Assembly (NCBI GenBank): GCA_047601665.1
Contig: JASGIT010000001.1
Coordinates: forward strand, 1,116,001-1,180,000
Direction: 5' to 3'
Length of the DNA: 64,000 nt
Source: JASGIT01 sp047601665
GTDB taxonomy: Bacteria > Pseudomonadota > Gammaproteobacteria > Burkholderiales > Burkholderiaceae_C
Shown in pieces: positions 34,584 through 43,052 of this stretch (its first letter is position 1; each line of letters starts with the position of its first letter). Below the pieces are notes generated by a model. That model was not told the origin of the DNA, did no database searches, and worked only from the letters and a program-made list of their open reading frames with translations. The position numbers and the translations under genes are program-made.

Positions 34584-37505
34584 ATGCTGCTAAAAAATCT
34601 GTTCTCCCGCTCAGGCAATAAAAAAGCAGAAAAAAAACTGGACGCACAGGCCCTTCGCACAGAAGCCGCCACATTGAACCACGCGGGCAAGATCAGAGAG
34701 GCCGCAACCAAGTTCAAGGAATATCTGGAGCGCTGCCCCCATGACATTCCCGCACTCAACGACTATGGCGTTGCCCTGGCCACCATCGGGAAAATGTTCG
34801 AGGCCGCCGAAGTATTCCACCGCGCCCTGGAACTGGATGATGCCTATTTACCCACGCTGGTGAATTTTGCCAATATCCTCAAAGAGGGCTCCAACAGCAC
34901 CGAGGCCCTCAAACACATCATTACCGCCCGTATTCAAGACCCCGATACGCCAGGGGTTCATGCCTGTTATGCCGCTCTTGTGTTTGCCTGGGGTCACGCA
35001 GACACGGCAACCCGCCATACCCTGGCTGGCTGGCTGGGCAATTTCAATTCACTGAGAAGCGCCAACCAGCATTTGTTTACCAGCACCTATGCAGCCTTGA
35101 GTGAGCCGCAATTGGCTGCCGAGCACCGCTTCTGGGCTGAAACGCTGCCTCCACTCCCAGCAGAACTTCAGGCTCTTGCCTCACGCGCCCCCACTGGAAA
35201 AAAACGCAGCAGCGGCCCCTTAAAAATAGGCTACTGGTCGCCAGACATGCGGGAGCATTCTGTCCGGTATTTTTTCCGGCCTTTGCTGGAAGGGCATGAT
35301 GCCACAGCCGTCAACACTTTCATTTTCCATGATTCTTTTACCAGTGACGCGCAAACAGACCTGATCAAAAAGGCATCAAATCATTTCATCGATGTCTCGG
35401 AACTTTCTGATCAGGAAGTGGCAGAAACCATTCTGGACTGTGATCTGGATGTGTTGGTCGAACTGGCGGGCCATACTTCCTACAACCGGCTCGACCTGCT
35501 GCGCCTGCGCCTGGCGCCTTTGCAAGTCACCGGCATCGGTTATCCCCCCACTACGGGCCTGTCGACGATAGACATAAAACTCTCCGACCCCTACATCAGC
35601 CATGCGGACGCGCAAAAATGCTATACCGAGCATTTGGCGGTCATGCCCTCTTCCTTCTGGTGCTTCAACCCGCTGGAAGACATCTCCATCCAAAGCACGG
35701 TGGCATCCGAACGCAATGGACACATCACCTTTGCTTGCTTCGGCAATATCGCCAAAATCACGGATGCTGCCTTGAGCACCTGGAGCGACATACTGAAGGC
35801 GGTTCCGCAGAGCCAATTATTGATCAGGGCGACCAATTTCGTTGACCCCACTTCGCGTGCGAAACTCGAAGAGCGGCTGAAAGATGCGAGCATTCCTGCT
35901 GACCGGGTGCAGCTGGCATTGCCGGAAAAATCCAAAAACCTGTTCCACGCCTATGAGGCCGTGGACATCATCCTGGACACCTTTCCATTCAATGGCGGCA
36001 CCACCACATGCTATGCCACCTATATGGGAATCCCCGTGGTCAGCCTTGTGGGCGAGGCAACCGCTGGGCGAATGGGCTTGAGCATTCTGTCCAACCTGGG
36101 CTTGCAGGATCTTGCCGTTCACTCCTGGAGTGAATACACGAAAAAAGCCATTGCACTTGCCGCAGATACCCAGCAGCGCACGGCCTTCAAGAATGAAGCA
36201 CGCGCCCTCTATCAAAGCACGGCGCTAGGCAATGGAAAGATTTTTGCCAAGGATTTTGAAGACCTTTGCCGTACCTGGCTGGACAAGCCGCTGCCACCAG
36301 CGCCATCCTCTGTGTCTCCCTTACCTCCTGCCGAACTGGTACAGCGTGCGCGCAGGCTTTTCCGCAGCAATAATTTCGATGCTGCGCACCGCGTGGTGGA
36401 TTATTGCATTCGCGAACACCCCCATTACCCTGCCGCGCATATTCTGCATACGCAGCGCATGGCGGAAAGCCAGCGCTTTGACGAAGCCTGCAACTATCTT
36501 GCAAAGATAGCAACCCATCTGACAGGAGATGACTGGGCCACCGTCACCATTCAAAAGACCCGGTACCATTTATTGCAGCAGGATATGGATGGCGCCCGTG
36601 AATCCGTGGCCGCACTTCGCAACACAGCCTGCAGCGAAAAGCATTCCACCGCCATTCGACTCCTCCAGTTGGCCGTGGACATGCAGGATGCACCGGAGCC
36701 CCCGCCTCAACCCCAAGCCATTTCGCAAGCTCCTACGCGCTTCAGATTCCTGATTCCCATCGGACTGGAGGGAGGATTTCAAATCATCAAAGCCGATTTG
36801 GAATATTTGGCCGAACAAGCGGGCGCCACCATTGATGTGGTCATGTGCCCCCCCATTGACAAGACCCTGCACTACCAGAAAGCCTTGCAGGATACCTCGG
36901 CAGATATTGTCGTCCTGATGCAACCCTCCGTCACCCTGCACAGCAGCAATTGCTTTGAGAAAATCGCAAAAGCGCTCGATCAGTTTGATGTAATAAGTTA
37001 TTTTGGCGCCGACCGCTGGGAAAACATGGATTGGCGCAACCATGTCGGCCAAAGAAAATATGGCTCGCTGATCATGCCCTCTGGTGAGCAGCCTGGCGCC
37101 TGGGAACTGCATATACTGGGCGAACCCCATGCCAGCGGGCACGATGCCGCCGCCGTACTGGACGGCATGTTTCTTGCCATGCGCCGCACTGTATGCGCGC
37201 CCATGCTCAATGATGATGTCTTGGTGGCTACGCTGGAAGAGGCGGATTGCCTGAGCGAGGATTTTCTGGCCCATCAACTGGGCCGCTCGGGCGCACGCCT
37301 GGGGGTTTGCTCCACGCTGGGTCTGTCAGTGGACTGGCGTATGCTCTTGCCACGCCAGTACATAGGGCAAGCCCGGCAATATATTTATGAACAGCTTGGC
37401 TTCGACCCACTGAAGTTTGAGGAGTTTGAGTCTGTCGTAGCGGTAGCCCCCGTTCCAACACCTGAAGCTGCCTGCGCACTGCAAGACGCATTTTTTGCCC
37501 TATGA
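34584..37505 (+). CDS. TPR/SPINDLY-type O-GlcNAc transferase-like protein with C-terminal GT-like domain
   Basis: A 973-residue cytoplasmic protein. Residues ~20-130 are TPR-like repeats. Residues ~210-565 match glycosyltransferase family 41: WSPDMREHSVRYFF (His225), GHTSYNRLDLLRLRLAPLQV (His297), GYPPTTG, FGNIAKI (Lys391), and DTFPFNGGTTTCYATYMGIPVV followed by GRMGLSILSNLGL. All expected UDP-sugar and catalytic positions are present. Residues ~585-690 are a second TPR block. Residues ~725-950 resemble the small glycosyltransferase encoded at 38188 but lack its acidic motif. It overlaps the methyltransferase by 4 nt. Proposed role: O-glycosylation of the adjacent pilin. Confidence 0.8.
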   Translation: MLLKNLFSRSGNKKAEKKLDAQALRTEAATLNHAGKIREAATKFKEYLERCPHDIPALNDYGVALATIGKMFEAAEVFHRALELDDAYLPTLVNFANILKEGSNSTEALKHIITARIQDPDTPGVHACYAALVFAWGHADTATRHTLAGWLGNFNSLRSANQHLFTSTYAALSEPQLAAEHRFWAETLPPLPAELQALASRAPTGKKRSSGPLKIGYWSPDMREHSVRYFFRPLLEGHDATAVNTFIFHDSFTSDAQTDLIKKASNHFIDVSELSDQEVAETILDCDLDVLVELAGHTSYNRLDLLRLRLAPLQVTGIGYPPTTGLSTIDIKLSDPYISHADAQKCYTEHLAVMPSSFWCFNPLEDISIQSTVASERNGHITFACFGNIAKITDAALSTWSDILKAVPQSQLLIRATNFVDPTSRAKLEERLKDASIPADRVQLALPEKSKNLFHAYEAVDIILDTFPFNGGTTTCYATYMGIPVVSLVGEATAGRMGLSILSNLGLQDLAVHSWSEYTKKAIALAADTQQRTAFKNEARALYQSTALGNGKIFAKDFEDLCRTWLDKPLPPAPSSVSPLPPAELVQRARRLFRSNNFDAAHRVVDYCIREHPHYPAAHILHTQRMAESQRFDEACNYLAKIATHLTGDDWATVTIQKTRYHLLQQDMDGARESVAALRNTACSEKHSTAIRLLQLAVDMQDAPEPPPQPQAISQAPTRFRFLIPIGLEGGFQIIKADLEYLAEQAGATIDVVMCPPIDKTLHYQKALQDTSADIVVLMQPSVTLHSSNCFEKIAKALDQFDVISYFGADRWENMDWRNHVGQRKYGSLIMPSGEQPGAWELHILGEPHASGHDAAAVLDGMFLAMRRTVCAPMLNDDVLVATLEEADCLSEDFLAHQLGRSGARLGVCSTLGLSVDWRMLLPRQYIGQARQYIYEQLGFDPLKFEEFESVVAVAPVPTPEAACALQDAFFAL

Positions 37506-38182
37506 GCTATTTTGACAATATCAACCCTACCGTCCTGGGTGAAGTGCCTTCCGATGCCCGGAAAATCGGAGAGGTAGGCTGTGGTGCTGGGGCCATGGCG
37601 CGGGCAATCAAGGCGCGCCAGCCTGTACAACACTACTGCGGCATCGACATTCAGCAAGATCAGCTTCTGCTCGCCCAAGGCCATCTGGAGCAAGCCATAC
37701 AGGTCGATTTGAACCGCATTGGCGAATGGCATGAGGCCGTGGCGCTTGCCCCTTTGCTGTCGGGCGATTTTGACTGCTGGATTGCTGGTGATGTGCTGGA
37801 ACACCTGATTGCACCAGAAGCCACCTTGAGAGCCATTCACCGCTCCTTGAAGCCTGGCGGCACCGCACTGGTCTGTGTACCCAACGTGTGCAATTGGCAA
37901 GTATTCACACAACTGGTGCGGGGTAGTTGGCCGCGCGAAGATGCAGGGCTTTTTGACCGGACGCATTTGCGCTGGTTTTCTGCCACCGACATGAAAACCT
38001 TGCTGGAGAGCACGGGCTTTCAGGTAGAAAAGATGCTGGCCCGTACTTTCCACGATGACCTGGGGCATGAGGTGCTGGAATTTTTTGAACCTTTGTGTGA
38101 CTATTTGGGCGTTGATTTTGACAGTTTTCAGCGCGATGGCATGGCGCTTCAGCATGTCTATGTTGCACGCAAGGCCATGTAG
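37502..38182 (+). CDS. Class I SAM-dependent methyltransferase
   Basis: A 226-residue methyltransferase: motif I GEVGCGAGAMARAIK, acidic GIDIQQDQLLL, WIAGDVLEHLIAPEATLRAIHRSLKPGGTALVCVPNV, and LFDRTHLRWFSATDMKTLLESTGF. The layout is that of Methyltransf_23-like enzymes in glycan clusters, which methylate sugars or sugar precursors. The start overlaps the OGT-like stop (ATGA), so it should be translationally coupled and could modify the pilin glycan. It is soluble, without signal peptide. Confidence 0.85.
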   Translation: MSYFDNINPTVLGEVPSDARKIGEVGCGAGAMARAIKARQPVQHYCGIDIQQDQLLLAQGHLEQAIQVDLNRIGEWHEAVALAPLLSGDFDCWIAGDVLEHLIAPEATLRAIHRSLKPGGTALVCVPNVCNWQVFTQLVRGSWPREDAGLFDRTHLRWFSATDMKTLLESTGFQVEKMLARTFHDDLGHEVLEFFEPLCDYLGVDFDSFQRDGMALQHVYVARKAM

Positions 38183-38187
38183 CTCCT

Positions 38188-38916
38188 ATGCTGGGACGAT
38201 TGATTTCTGCGTTGTTTTCTACGCTGATTCCCCCCAAGGATAGAAGCATTCTATTTGTTGCTGCCACCCGCCTGGGTGAACCTGATTTCTATACCCAAAC
38301 CCACACGGGAAGATGGCTGAAGAAACGGCCACATTTGGCAAGGCGGATCTATTTCAACAACAGTAAGGGCTTATCATCCGTCTACAACGACGCACTGCGC
38401 AATGCCAAGGCTTCAGATATTCTGGTTTTCGTCCATGACGACGTATGGATAGAAGAGCCTCGCTTCCCAGAGGCCATTTTCAATGGGCTCAGGAGATTTG
38501 ATGTCTTGGGCATTGCAGGCAACAAGCGCCGCCAAGCGAATCAGTACATTTGGTTTCTCAAACCCGAGGAAGATGGCTTGCTAGTATGGGATTCGGAGCA
38601 TTTGTCAGGCTCCGTCATGTCAGGTGATTTACGGCAACCTGCCAAGTCAGTTTATGGAAATTCTCCCGCGCCGTGCGAGCTAATGGACGGGGTGATTTTT
38701 ATTGCACGCGCTGGCACACTCAAGAAAAAAGGGGTCATGTTTGATGAAGCCTTCGACTTCCACTTCTACGACCTGGATTTCTGCCGCACCAGCCGCGCCA
38801 AAGGCTTGAAGCTGGGCACCTGGCCTTTGGAAATATTCCACGCCAGTCCCGGCGCTTACAACTCTGATGGATGGCGGCGCAATAGAGATATTTATCAGCG
38901 GAAGTGGGGCAGTTAG
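38188..38916 (+). CDS. Small glycosyltransferase (StrF/GT2-like)
   Basis: A 242-residue protein starting 5 nt after the methyltransferase. KGLSSVYNDALRNAKASDILVFVHDDVWIEEPRF contains the nucleotide-sugar region and an acidic HDD motif like the DxD of GT-A enzymes; LMDGVIFIARAGTL and FDFHFYDLDFCRTSRAKGLKLGTWPLEIFHASPG follow. The pattern fits the StrF-type GT2 subgroup. Its order and length agree with the C-terminal domain of the OGT-like protein, suggesting duplication. It is the last gene of the pilin glycosylation island; the 131-nt gap to galE shows nothing recognisable. Confidence 0.75.
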   Translation: MLGRLISALFSTLIPPKDRSILFVAATRLGEPDFYTQTHTGRWLKKRPHLARRIYFNNSKGLSSVYNDALRNAKASDILVFVHDDVWIEEPRFPEAIFNGLRRFDVLGIAGNKRRQANQYIWFLKPEEDGLLVWDSEHLSGSVMSGDLRQPAKSVYGNSPAPCELMDGVIFIARAGTLKKKGVMFDEAFDFHFYDLDFCRTSRAKGLKLGTWPLEIFHASPGAYNSDGWRRNRDIYQRKWGS

Positions 38917-39047
38917 ACACCCCAGTATGCGGAGTAGCCTGGCAACGTCAGGATTGATTGCCTGGACAGGGACTTATCGCTGGCCGAGGTGCATACGGAT
39001 GTCTTGAACCCCTACCTCACAGCAAATCTGCAAGGGATGCAGCCGAC

Positions 39048-40064
39048 CTATTCATACCCCTGCGGATTCCCCTGCTGCCACCGCCAGCTGTCGGCGCACA
39101 TGGCATCCAGCCCGCGCCGGGCGCGCCAGCCCAGCACTTCGGCGGCCCGTGTGGGGTCGGCCCAGTTAGCCGGCACGTCGCCCGGCCTGCGCGGCCCCAC
39201 GGTATAGGGGACGGCGCGCCCGCTGGCGCGTTCGAAGGCGTGCACTACCTGCAGCACCGAGTGGCCCACGCCCGTGCCCAGGTTGAGCGTGAGCAGCCCC
39301 GGCGCCTGCTGCACCTTGCGCAGCGCGGCGACGTGGCCTTCGGCCAAGTCCATGACGTGCACGTAGTCGCGCACGCCGGTGCCGTCGGGCGTGGGGTAGT
39401 CGTTGCCGTGCACCATCAGCCGCTCGCGCAGGCCCACGGCCACCTGGGCGACGAAGGGCATGAGGTTGTTGGGCTTGCCTTGCGGGTGTTCGCCGATCAG
39501 GCCGCTTTCGTGCGCGCCGACGGGGTTGAAGTAGCGCAGCAGGGCGATGCGCCAGTGGGGGTGCGCCAGTTGCCAGTCGCCCAGGGTCTCTTCGACGATG
39601 CGCTTGGAGCGGCCATAGGGGTTGGTGGGGCTGCACGGAGCGTCTTCGGCCAGGGGCAACTGGTCGGTTTCGCCGTAGACGGTGGCGGAGGATGAGAACA
39701 CCAGCGCGTGCACGCCCGCCGCCTCCATGGCCTGCGCCAGCACCCAGGTGCCGTGCACGTTGTTGTCGTAGTAGCCCAGTGGGTCGGTCACCGAGTCGCC
39801 CACGGCCTTCAGGCCCGCGAAGTGGATGACGCCCGCGATGCGGTGCTGCGCGAACACGCGGTCGAGCAGCGCGCGGTCGCGCACGTCGCCCTCGATCCAG
39901 CCTGGCCGCTGGCCGGCGATGCGTTCGACGCGGTCCAGCACGCGCACGTCGCTGTTGCTCAGGTTGTCGAGCACCAGCGGGGCGTAGCCCGCGGCGATCA
40001 GCGCGACGCAGGTGTGGCTGCCGATGAAGCCGGCACCGCCGGTGACAAGAATCGTGTTACTCAT
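39048..40064 (-). CDS. galE: UDP-glucose 4-epimerase
   Basis: A 338-residue short-chain dehydrogenase-type epimerase: NAD loop GGAGFIGSHTCVALI, SSSATVYGE, catalytic YGRSK, RYFNPVGAHESGLIGEHPQGKPNNLMPF and GVRDYVHVMDLAEGHVAAL. It interconverts UDP-glucose and UDP-galactose, and in some bacteria the N-acetyl forms. It converges on the glycosylation island with only 131 nt between, so it could also supply sugar for that system. Its start overlaps the moaC stop by 4 nt (ATGA), an odd operon pairing. Confidence 0.95.
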   Translation of the reverse strand: MSNTILVTGGAGFIGSHTCVALIAAGYAPLVLDNLSNSDVRVLDRVERIAGQRPGWIEGDVRDRALLDRVFAQHRIAGVIHFAGLKAVGDSVTDPLGYYDNNVHGTWVLAQAMEAAGVHALVFSSSATVYGETDQLPLAEDAPCSPTNPYGRSKRIVEETLGDWQLAHPHWRIALLRYFNPVGAHESGLIGEHPQGKPNNLMPFVAQVAVGLRERLMVHGNDYPTPDGTGVRDYVHVMDLAEGHVAALRKVQQAPGLLTLNLGTGVGHSVLQVVHAFERASGRAVPYTVGPRRPGDVPANWADPTRAAEVLGWRARRGLDAMCADSWRWQQGNPQGYE

Positions 40065-40549
40065 GGAGTCTCTCCGGCTGCAATCCAATCCCCTGACTTC
40101 CCCCCGCGCTTTTCCAGCACGCGCACGCCGCCCATCACCATGCCCCGGTCCACCGCCTTGCACATGTCGTAGACGGTGAGCAGCGCCACCTGCACGGCGG
40201 TCAGGGCTTCCATCTCCACGCCCGTGGGCCCCACGGTTTCGACGGTGGCGGTGCATTGCAGGGCACGTTCCTCGGGCAGCAGCTCGAAATCGACCGCCAC
40301 GCGCGTCAGGGCCAGCGGGTGGCACAGCGGGATCAGGTCGCTGGTCTTCTTGGCCGCCATGATGCCCGCGATGCGCGCCACGCCCAGCACGTCGCCCTTC
40401 TTGGCCGTGCCCGCGCCGATGATGGTAAGGGTGGCCGCCTCCATCTCGATGCGGCCCGTGGCGACTGCTGTGCGGCGGGTGGCGGGCTTGGCGGCCACGT
40501 CCACCATGTGGGCTTGGCCGTGGTCGTCGAAGTGGGTCAGCGAGGTCAT
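40061..40549 (-). CDS. moaC: Cyclic pyranopterin monophosphate synthase
   Basis: A 162-residue MoaC, the second step of molybdenum cofactor synthesis. It shows LTHFDDHGQAHMVDV, the conserved LIPLCHPLALTRVAVDFEL with its Cys-His, METVGPTGVEMEALTAVQVALLTVYDMCKAVDRGM and the active-site Lys-containing ending EKRGGKSGDW. It is cytoplasmic. It is the first gene of a two-gene unit with galE, divergent from the BepA-like protease. Confidence 0.95.
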   Translation of the reverse strand: MTSLTHFDDHGQAHMVDVAAKPATRRTAVATGRIEMEAATLTIIGAGTAKKGDVLGVARIAGIMAAKKTSDLIPLCHPLALTRVAVDFELLPEERALQCTATVETVGPTGVEMEALTAVQVALLTVYDMCKAVDRGMVMGGVRVLEKRGGKSGDWIAAGETP

Positions 40550-40631
40550 GGTTACACCGTGGGCGAAACATTCGTGCAGGGGCAGGCATCATACGGGCAT
40601 GTGGAACCGCCTGCGGAGTCAGCCCTCGTCC

Positions 40632-42167
40632 ATGCGTGATTTCAAGTCTTTTTGGCCTCTAGCCCATGCGGGACGAGCGCTGGCAGCTTCTCTTTTAATA
40701 GCATTCGGCGCCACCCAGGCGCAAGCCCAGGCCCGCCTGCCCACGCTGGGCGACGGCAACGAGTTGACGACCGGCGCCGAGCGCAAGCTGGGCGACAGCA
40801 TCATCCGCCAGCTCTACCGCGACCCGGACTATGTGGACGACGCCCCGCTGCAGGAGTACGTGCAGAACATCTTCCAGGCGCTGGTGACGGCGGCGCGCGC
40901 ACGCGGCGAACTGTCGCCCGAACTGGACGAGCGCTTTGCCTGGGAGATCCTGCTGGGTCGCGACCGCACCGTGAACGCCTTCGCCCTGCCCGGCGGCTAC
41001 ATGGGTGTGCACCTGGGGCTGATCGGCGTGGTGGCCAGCCGCGACGAACTCGCCTCGGTGATGGCCCACGAGTTGAGCCACATCACCCAGCGCCACATCG
41101 CCCGGCTGATGGCGCAGGAAAAACGCCAGACGCCGCTGATGCTGGCCGCGATGGTGCTGGGCGCGCTGGCCGCGAGCAAGAGCCCCAACGCCGCCAGCGC
41201 GCTGATGGTGGGCGGCCCGGCGCTGGTGGTGCAGAACCAGCTCAACTTCTCGCGCGACATGGAGCGCGAGGCCGACCGCGTGGGCTACGGCCTGATGCAG
41301 CCCGCCGGCTTCGCGCCCGAGGGCTTCGTGAGCATGTTCGACAAGCTGCAGCAGGCCAACCGCCTGAACGACAACGGCAGCTGGCCCTACCTGCGCAGCC
41401 ACCCGCTGACCACGCAGCGCATTGCCGACATGCACTCGCGCCTGCCGCCCGGCCAGACCAGCGTGCCGCAGCCCGTACCCACGGTGGAACACGCCATGCT
41501 CGCCGCGCGCGCGCGCGTGCTCACGCGCCCGGGGGTGGACGTGCTGCGCCAGTGGGTGACCGAGCCGCAGACCAGCGGCTTTGCCACGCGCCCCCTGCCC
41601 CAGCGCGCGGCGGTGCTGTACGCCTCCGCCCTGGGCTACGAAAAACTGAGCGACTTTGCCAATGCGCGGCGCATGGCGGCGCAGCTGCGCGACACCGTGC
41701 AAGGCGACGCCGCGGCGCTGCGGCAAGCCCGCCTGCTGGCCGCCGAGGTGGAACTGGCCGCCGGCCAGCCCCAGGCCGCGCTGGAGCAGTTGCCCGCCGT
41801 GAGCGGCGCGCGCCCCGAACTGACGCTGCGCAGCCAGGCCCTGCTGCGCCTGCACCATGGCGGCGACGCCACCGGCCCGCTGCAGACCTGGCTGGCCACG
41901 CACCCGCACGACGCCACGCTGTGGCAGCTTCTGGCCAGTTGCTGGCAGCAGCAAAACCAGCCGCTGCGCGCCGTGCGCGCCGAAGCCGAGGCCCAGGCCG
42001 CGCACTACGACTGGGCGGCGGCCGTGGACCGCTTTAAGGCCGGGCAGGACATGGCGCGCAAGAGCGGCGCGGCCAACGACTACATTGAGGCGTCGATCAT
42101 CGACACGCGGCTGCGCGAAGCACAGGACAAGCTGAAGGAGCAGAAGGACGCGGAAAAGGAACGCTAG
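40632..42167 (+). CDS. M48 metalloprotease with TPR tail (BepA/YfgC-like)
   Basis: A 511-residue exported zinc protease. Signal peptide residues 1-33 end in AQAQA; the zinc site HELSH (146-150) and the third-ligand region EREADRVG are intact; the C-terminal half is TPR-like. BepA proteins assist LptD and outer-membrane protein assembly and degrade misfolded ones in the periplasm. The start at 40632 gives a compact signal peptide; ATG at 40599 would add 11 residues. Most of the signal peptide (residues 4-25) is encoded by palindromic repeat copy D, so the export signal seems to be made from repeat DNA. Confidence 0.9.
   Translation: MRDFKSFWPLAHAGRALAASLLIAFGATQAQAQARLPTLGDGNELTTGAERKLGDSIIRQLYRDPDYVDDAPLQEYVQNIFQALVTAARARGELSPELDERFAWEILLGRDRTVNAFALPGGYMGVHLGLIGVVASRDELASVMAHELSHITQRHIARLMAQEKRQTPLMLAAMVLGALAASKSPNAASALMVGGPALVVQNQLNFSRDMEREADRVGYGLMQPAGFAPEGFVSMFDKLQQANRLNDNGSWPYLRSHPLTTQRIADMHSRLPPGQTSVPQPVPTVEHAMLAARARVLTRPGVDVLRQWVTEPQTSGFATRPLPQRAAVLYASALGYEKLSDFANARRMAAQLRDTVQGDAAALRQARLLAAEVELAAGQPQAALEQLPAVSGARPELTLRSQALLRLHHGGDATGPLQTWLATHPHDATLWQLLASCWQQQNQPLRAVRAEAEAQAAHYDWAAAVDRFKAGQDMARKSGAANDYIEASIIDTRLREAQDKLKEQKDAEKER
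40643..40705 (+). repeat. AGCGCT palindromic repeat, copy D (inside a signal peptide)
   Basis: TTTTTGGCCTCTAGCCC, then AGCGCTGGCAGC and TTTTAATAGCATTC reproduce the family in full, with a degraded left arm. Translated in the gene frame it supplies WPLAHAGRALAASLLIAFG, the hydrophobic core of the M48 protease signal peptide. Confidence 0.75.
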
Positions 42168-42175
42168 CTGGAGCG

Positions 42176-42511
42176 CTAGCCGATCACCGCGTCGATGACC
42201 ATGCCCAGCGCCGAATAGAGCAGCGAGCCGATCAGCGCCGCCGCGAAACCCTGCACGTAAAAGCCCTGCAGCACGCCGGACGCCGCCCAGAACATGAGCG
42301 CGTTGATGACGAACAGGAACAGCCCCAGCGTGACCAGGGTGACGGGCAGCGTCAGCACCACCAGCACGGGCCGCAGCACCGCGTTGAACAGGCCGATGAC
42401 CAACGCCGCCACGAGGGCGGCGCTGAAGTTGCGCACCTGCACCCCGCTATAGAGGTGGGCCACCAGCAGCAACGCCGCGGCGCAGAGCAGCCATTTGAGC
42501 AGCAGTTTCAT
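42176..42511 (-). CDS. Phage-holin-4 superfamily small membrane protein
   Basis: A 111-residue protein of four membrane helices (LLLKWLLCAAALLLVAHLY, ALVAALVIGLFNAVLRPVLVVLTLPVTLVTLGLFLFVINALMFWAAS, then a fourth). This is the PF04020-type family, widespread in non-phage contexts and of unknown function despite its name. No phage genes surround it. It converges on the protease gene with an 8-nt gap and lies 48 nt downstream of the next minus-strand gene. Confidence 0.85.
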   Translation of the reverse strand: MKLLLKWLLCAAALLLVAHLYSGVQVRNFSAALVAALVIGLFNAVLRPVLVVLTLPVTLVTLGLFLFVINALMFWAASGVLQGFYVQGFAAALIGSLLYSALGMVIDAVIG

Positions 42512-42559
42512 CGGGCCAGCATAGCACCGGCCCGCTGGCGGCCTATGTCAGACGACTTC

Positions 42560-43015
42560 TCAGACGGCTTCGGCAAGCGAGAAGAGCAGCAGCGCGCCCA
42601 GGCCGGCGAGCGTGCCGGGCAGGCTCCAGCGGCTGCCGGACGCCTGCGCGGGCGCCGTCTCGGCCTTGGGGCGGCGCGCATCCACCACCTGGGCCGGGCC
42701 GTGCTCGGCCTGCAGCTGGTCCGACAGTTCGGCCAGCGGGCCCTTGGCGACGACGGCGGTCACCTGGCCGCCGCCCGCGTGCAACCAGGGCAGCACCTGG
42801 GCGAACAGCTTGTCGGCCCACTTCAGGCGCCAGTTCTCGCGCGCACTGTGGCTCACCCACTTGCTGATGCGGTGCGTCATGCGCGGGGCGCAGGCCACCA
42901 CCAGCCAGTGCGTGCGCGCGGCGGAGGGCTGGGTTGCCAGCCGCTGGAGCAAGGGGTGCGCGTGGGCGGCATCGTCCACATAGACGATGACGCGGGTGGA
43001 GTGTTGCGTGGTCAT
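42560..43015 (-). CDS. Uncharacterised protein with C-terminal membrane anchor
   Basis: A 151-residue protein. Residues 1-115 form a soluble alpha/beta-like region (RVIVYVDDAAHAHPLLQRLATQ, HWLVVACAPRMTHRISKWVSHSARENWRLKWADKLFAQVLPWL, VTAVVAKGPLAELSDQL), reminiscent of a nucleotide-binding or universal-stress-like fold but without a clear motif. Residues ~130-148 (LPGTLAGLGALLLFSLAEA) are a tail membrane anchor. It lies 37 nt downstream of the second terC and may be cotranscribed under its riboswitch. Function unknown. Confidence 0.65.
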   Translation of the reverse strand: MTTQHSTRVIVYVDDAAHAHPLLQRLATQPSAARTHWLVVACAPRMTHRISKWVSHSARENWRLKWADKLFAQVLPWLHAGGGQVTAVVAKGPLAELSDQLQAEHGPAQVVDARRPKAETAPAQASGSRWSLPGTLAGLGALLLFSLAEAV

Positions 43016-43052
43016 GGGGATACTCGCTTCCTGGATGGGTGGATGGATGGAT

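Noticed and set aside
42158..42182. CGCTAGCTGGAGCGCTAGC at the end of the M48 protease gene as a ninth repeat copy
   Set aside because: Only the AGCGCT and GCTAGC words are shared; neither the GCCAAAT/GGCCTCT left part nor the AATAGCAA tail is present.
42176..42511. A prophage remnant, because of the holin-like protein
   Set aside because: The family is common outside phages, and no other phage gene, integrase or attachment site is nearby.
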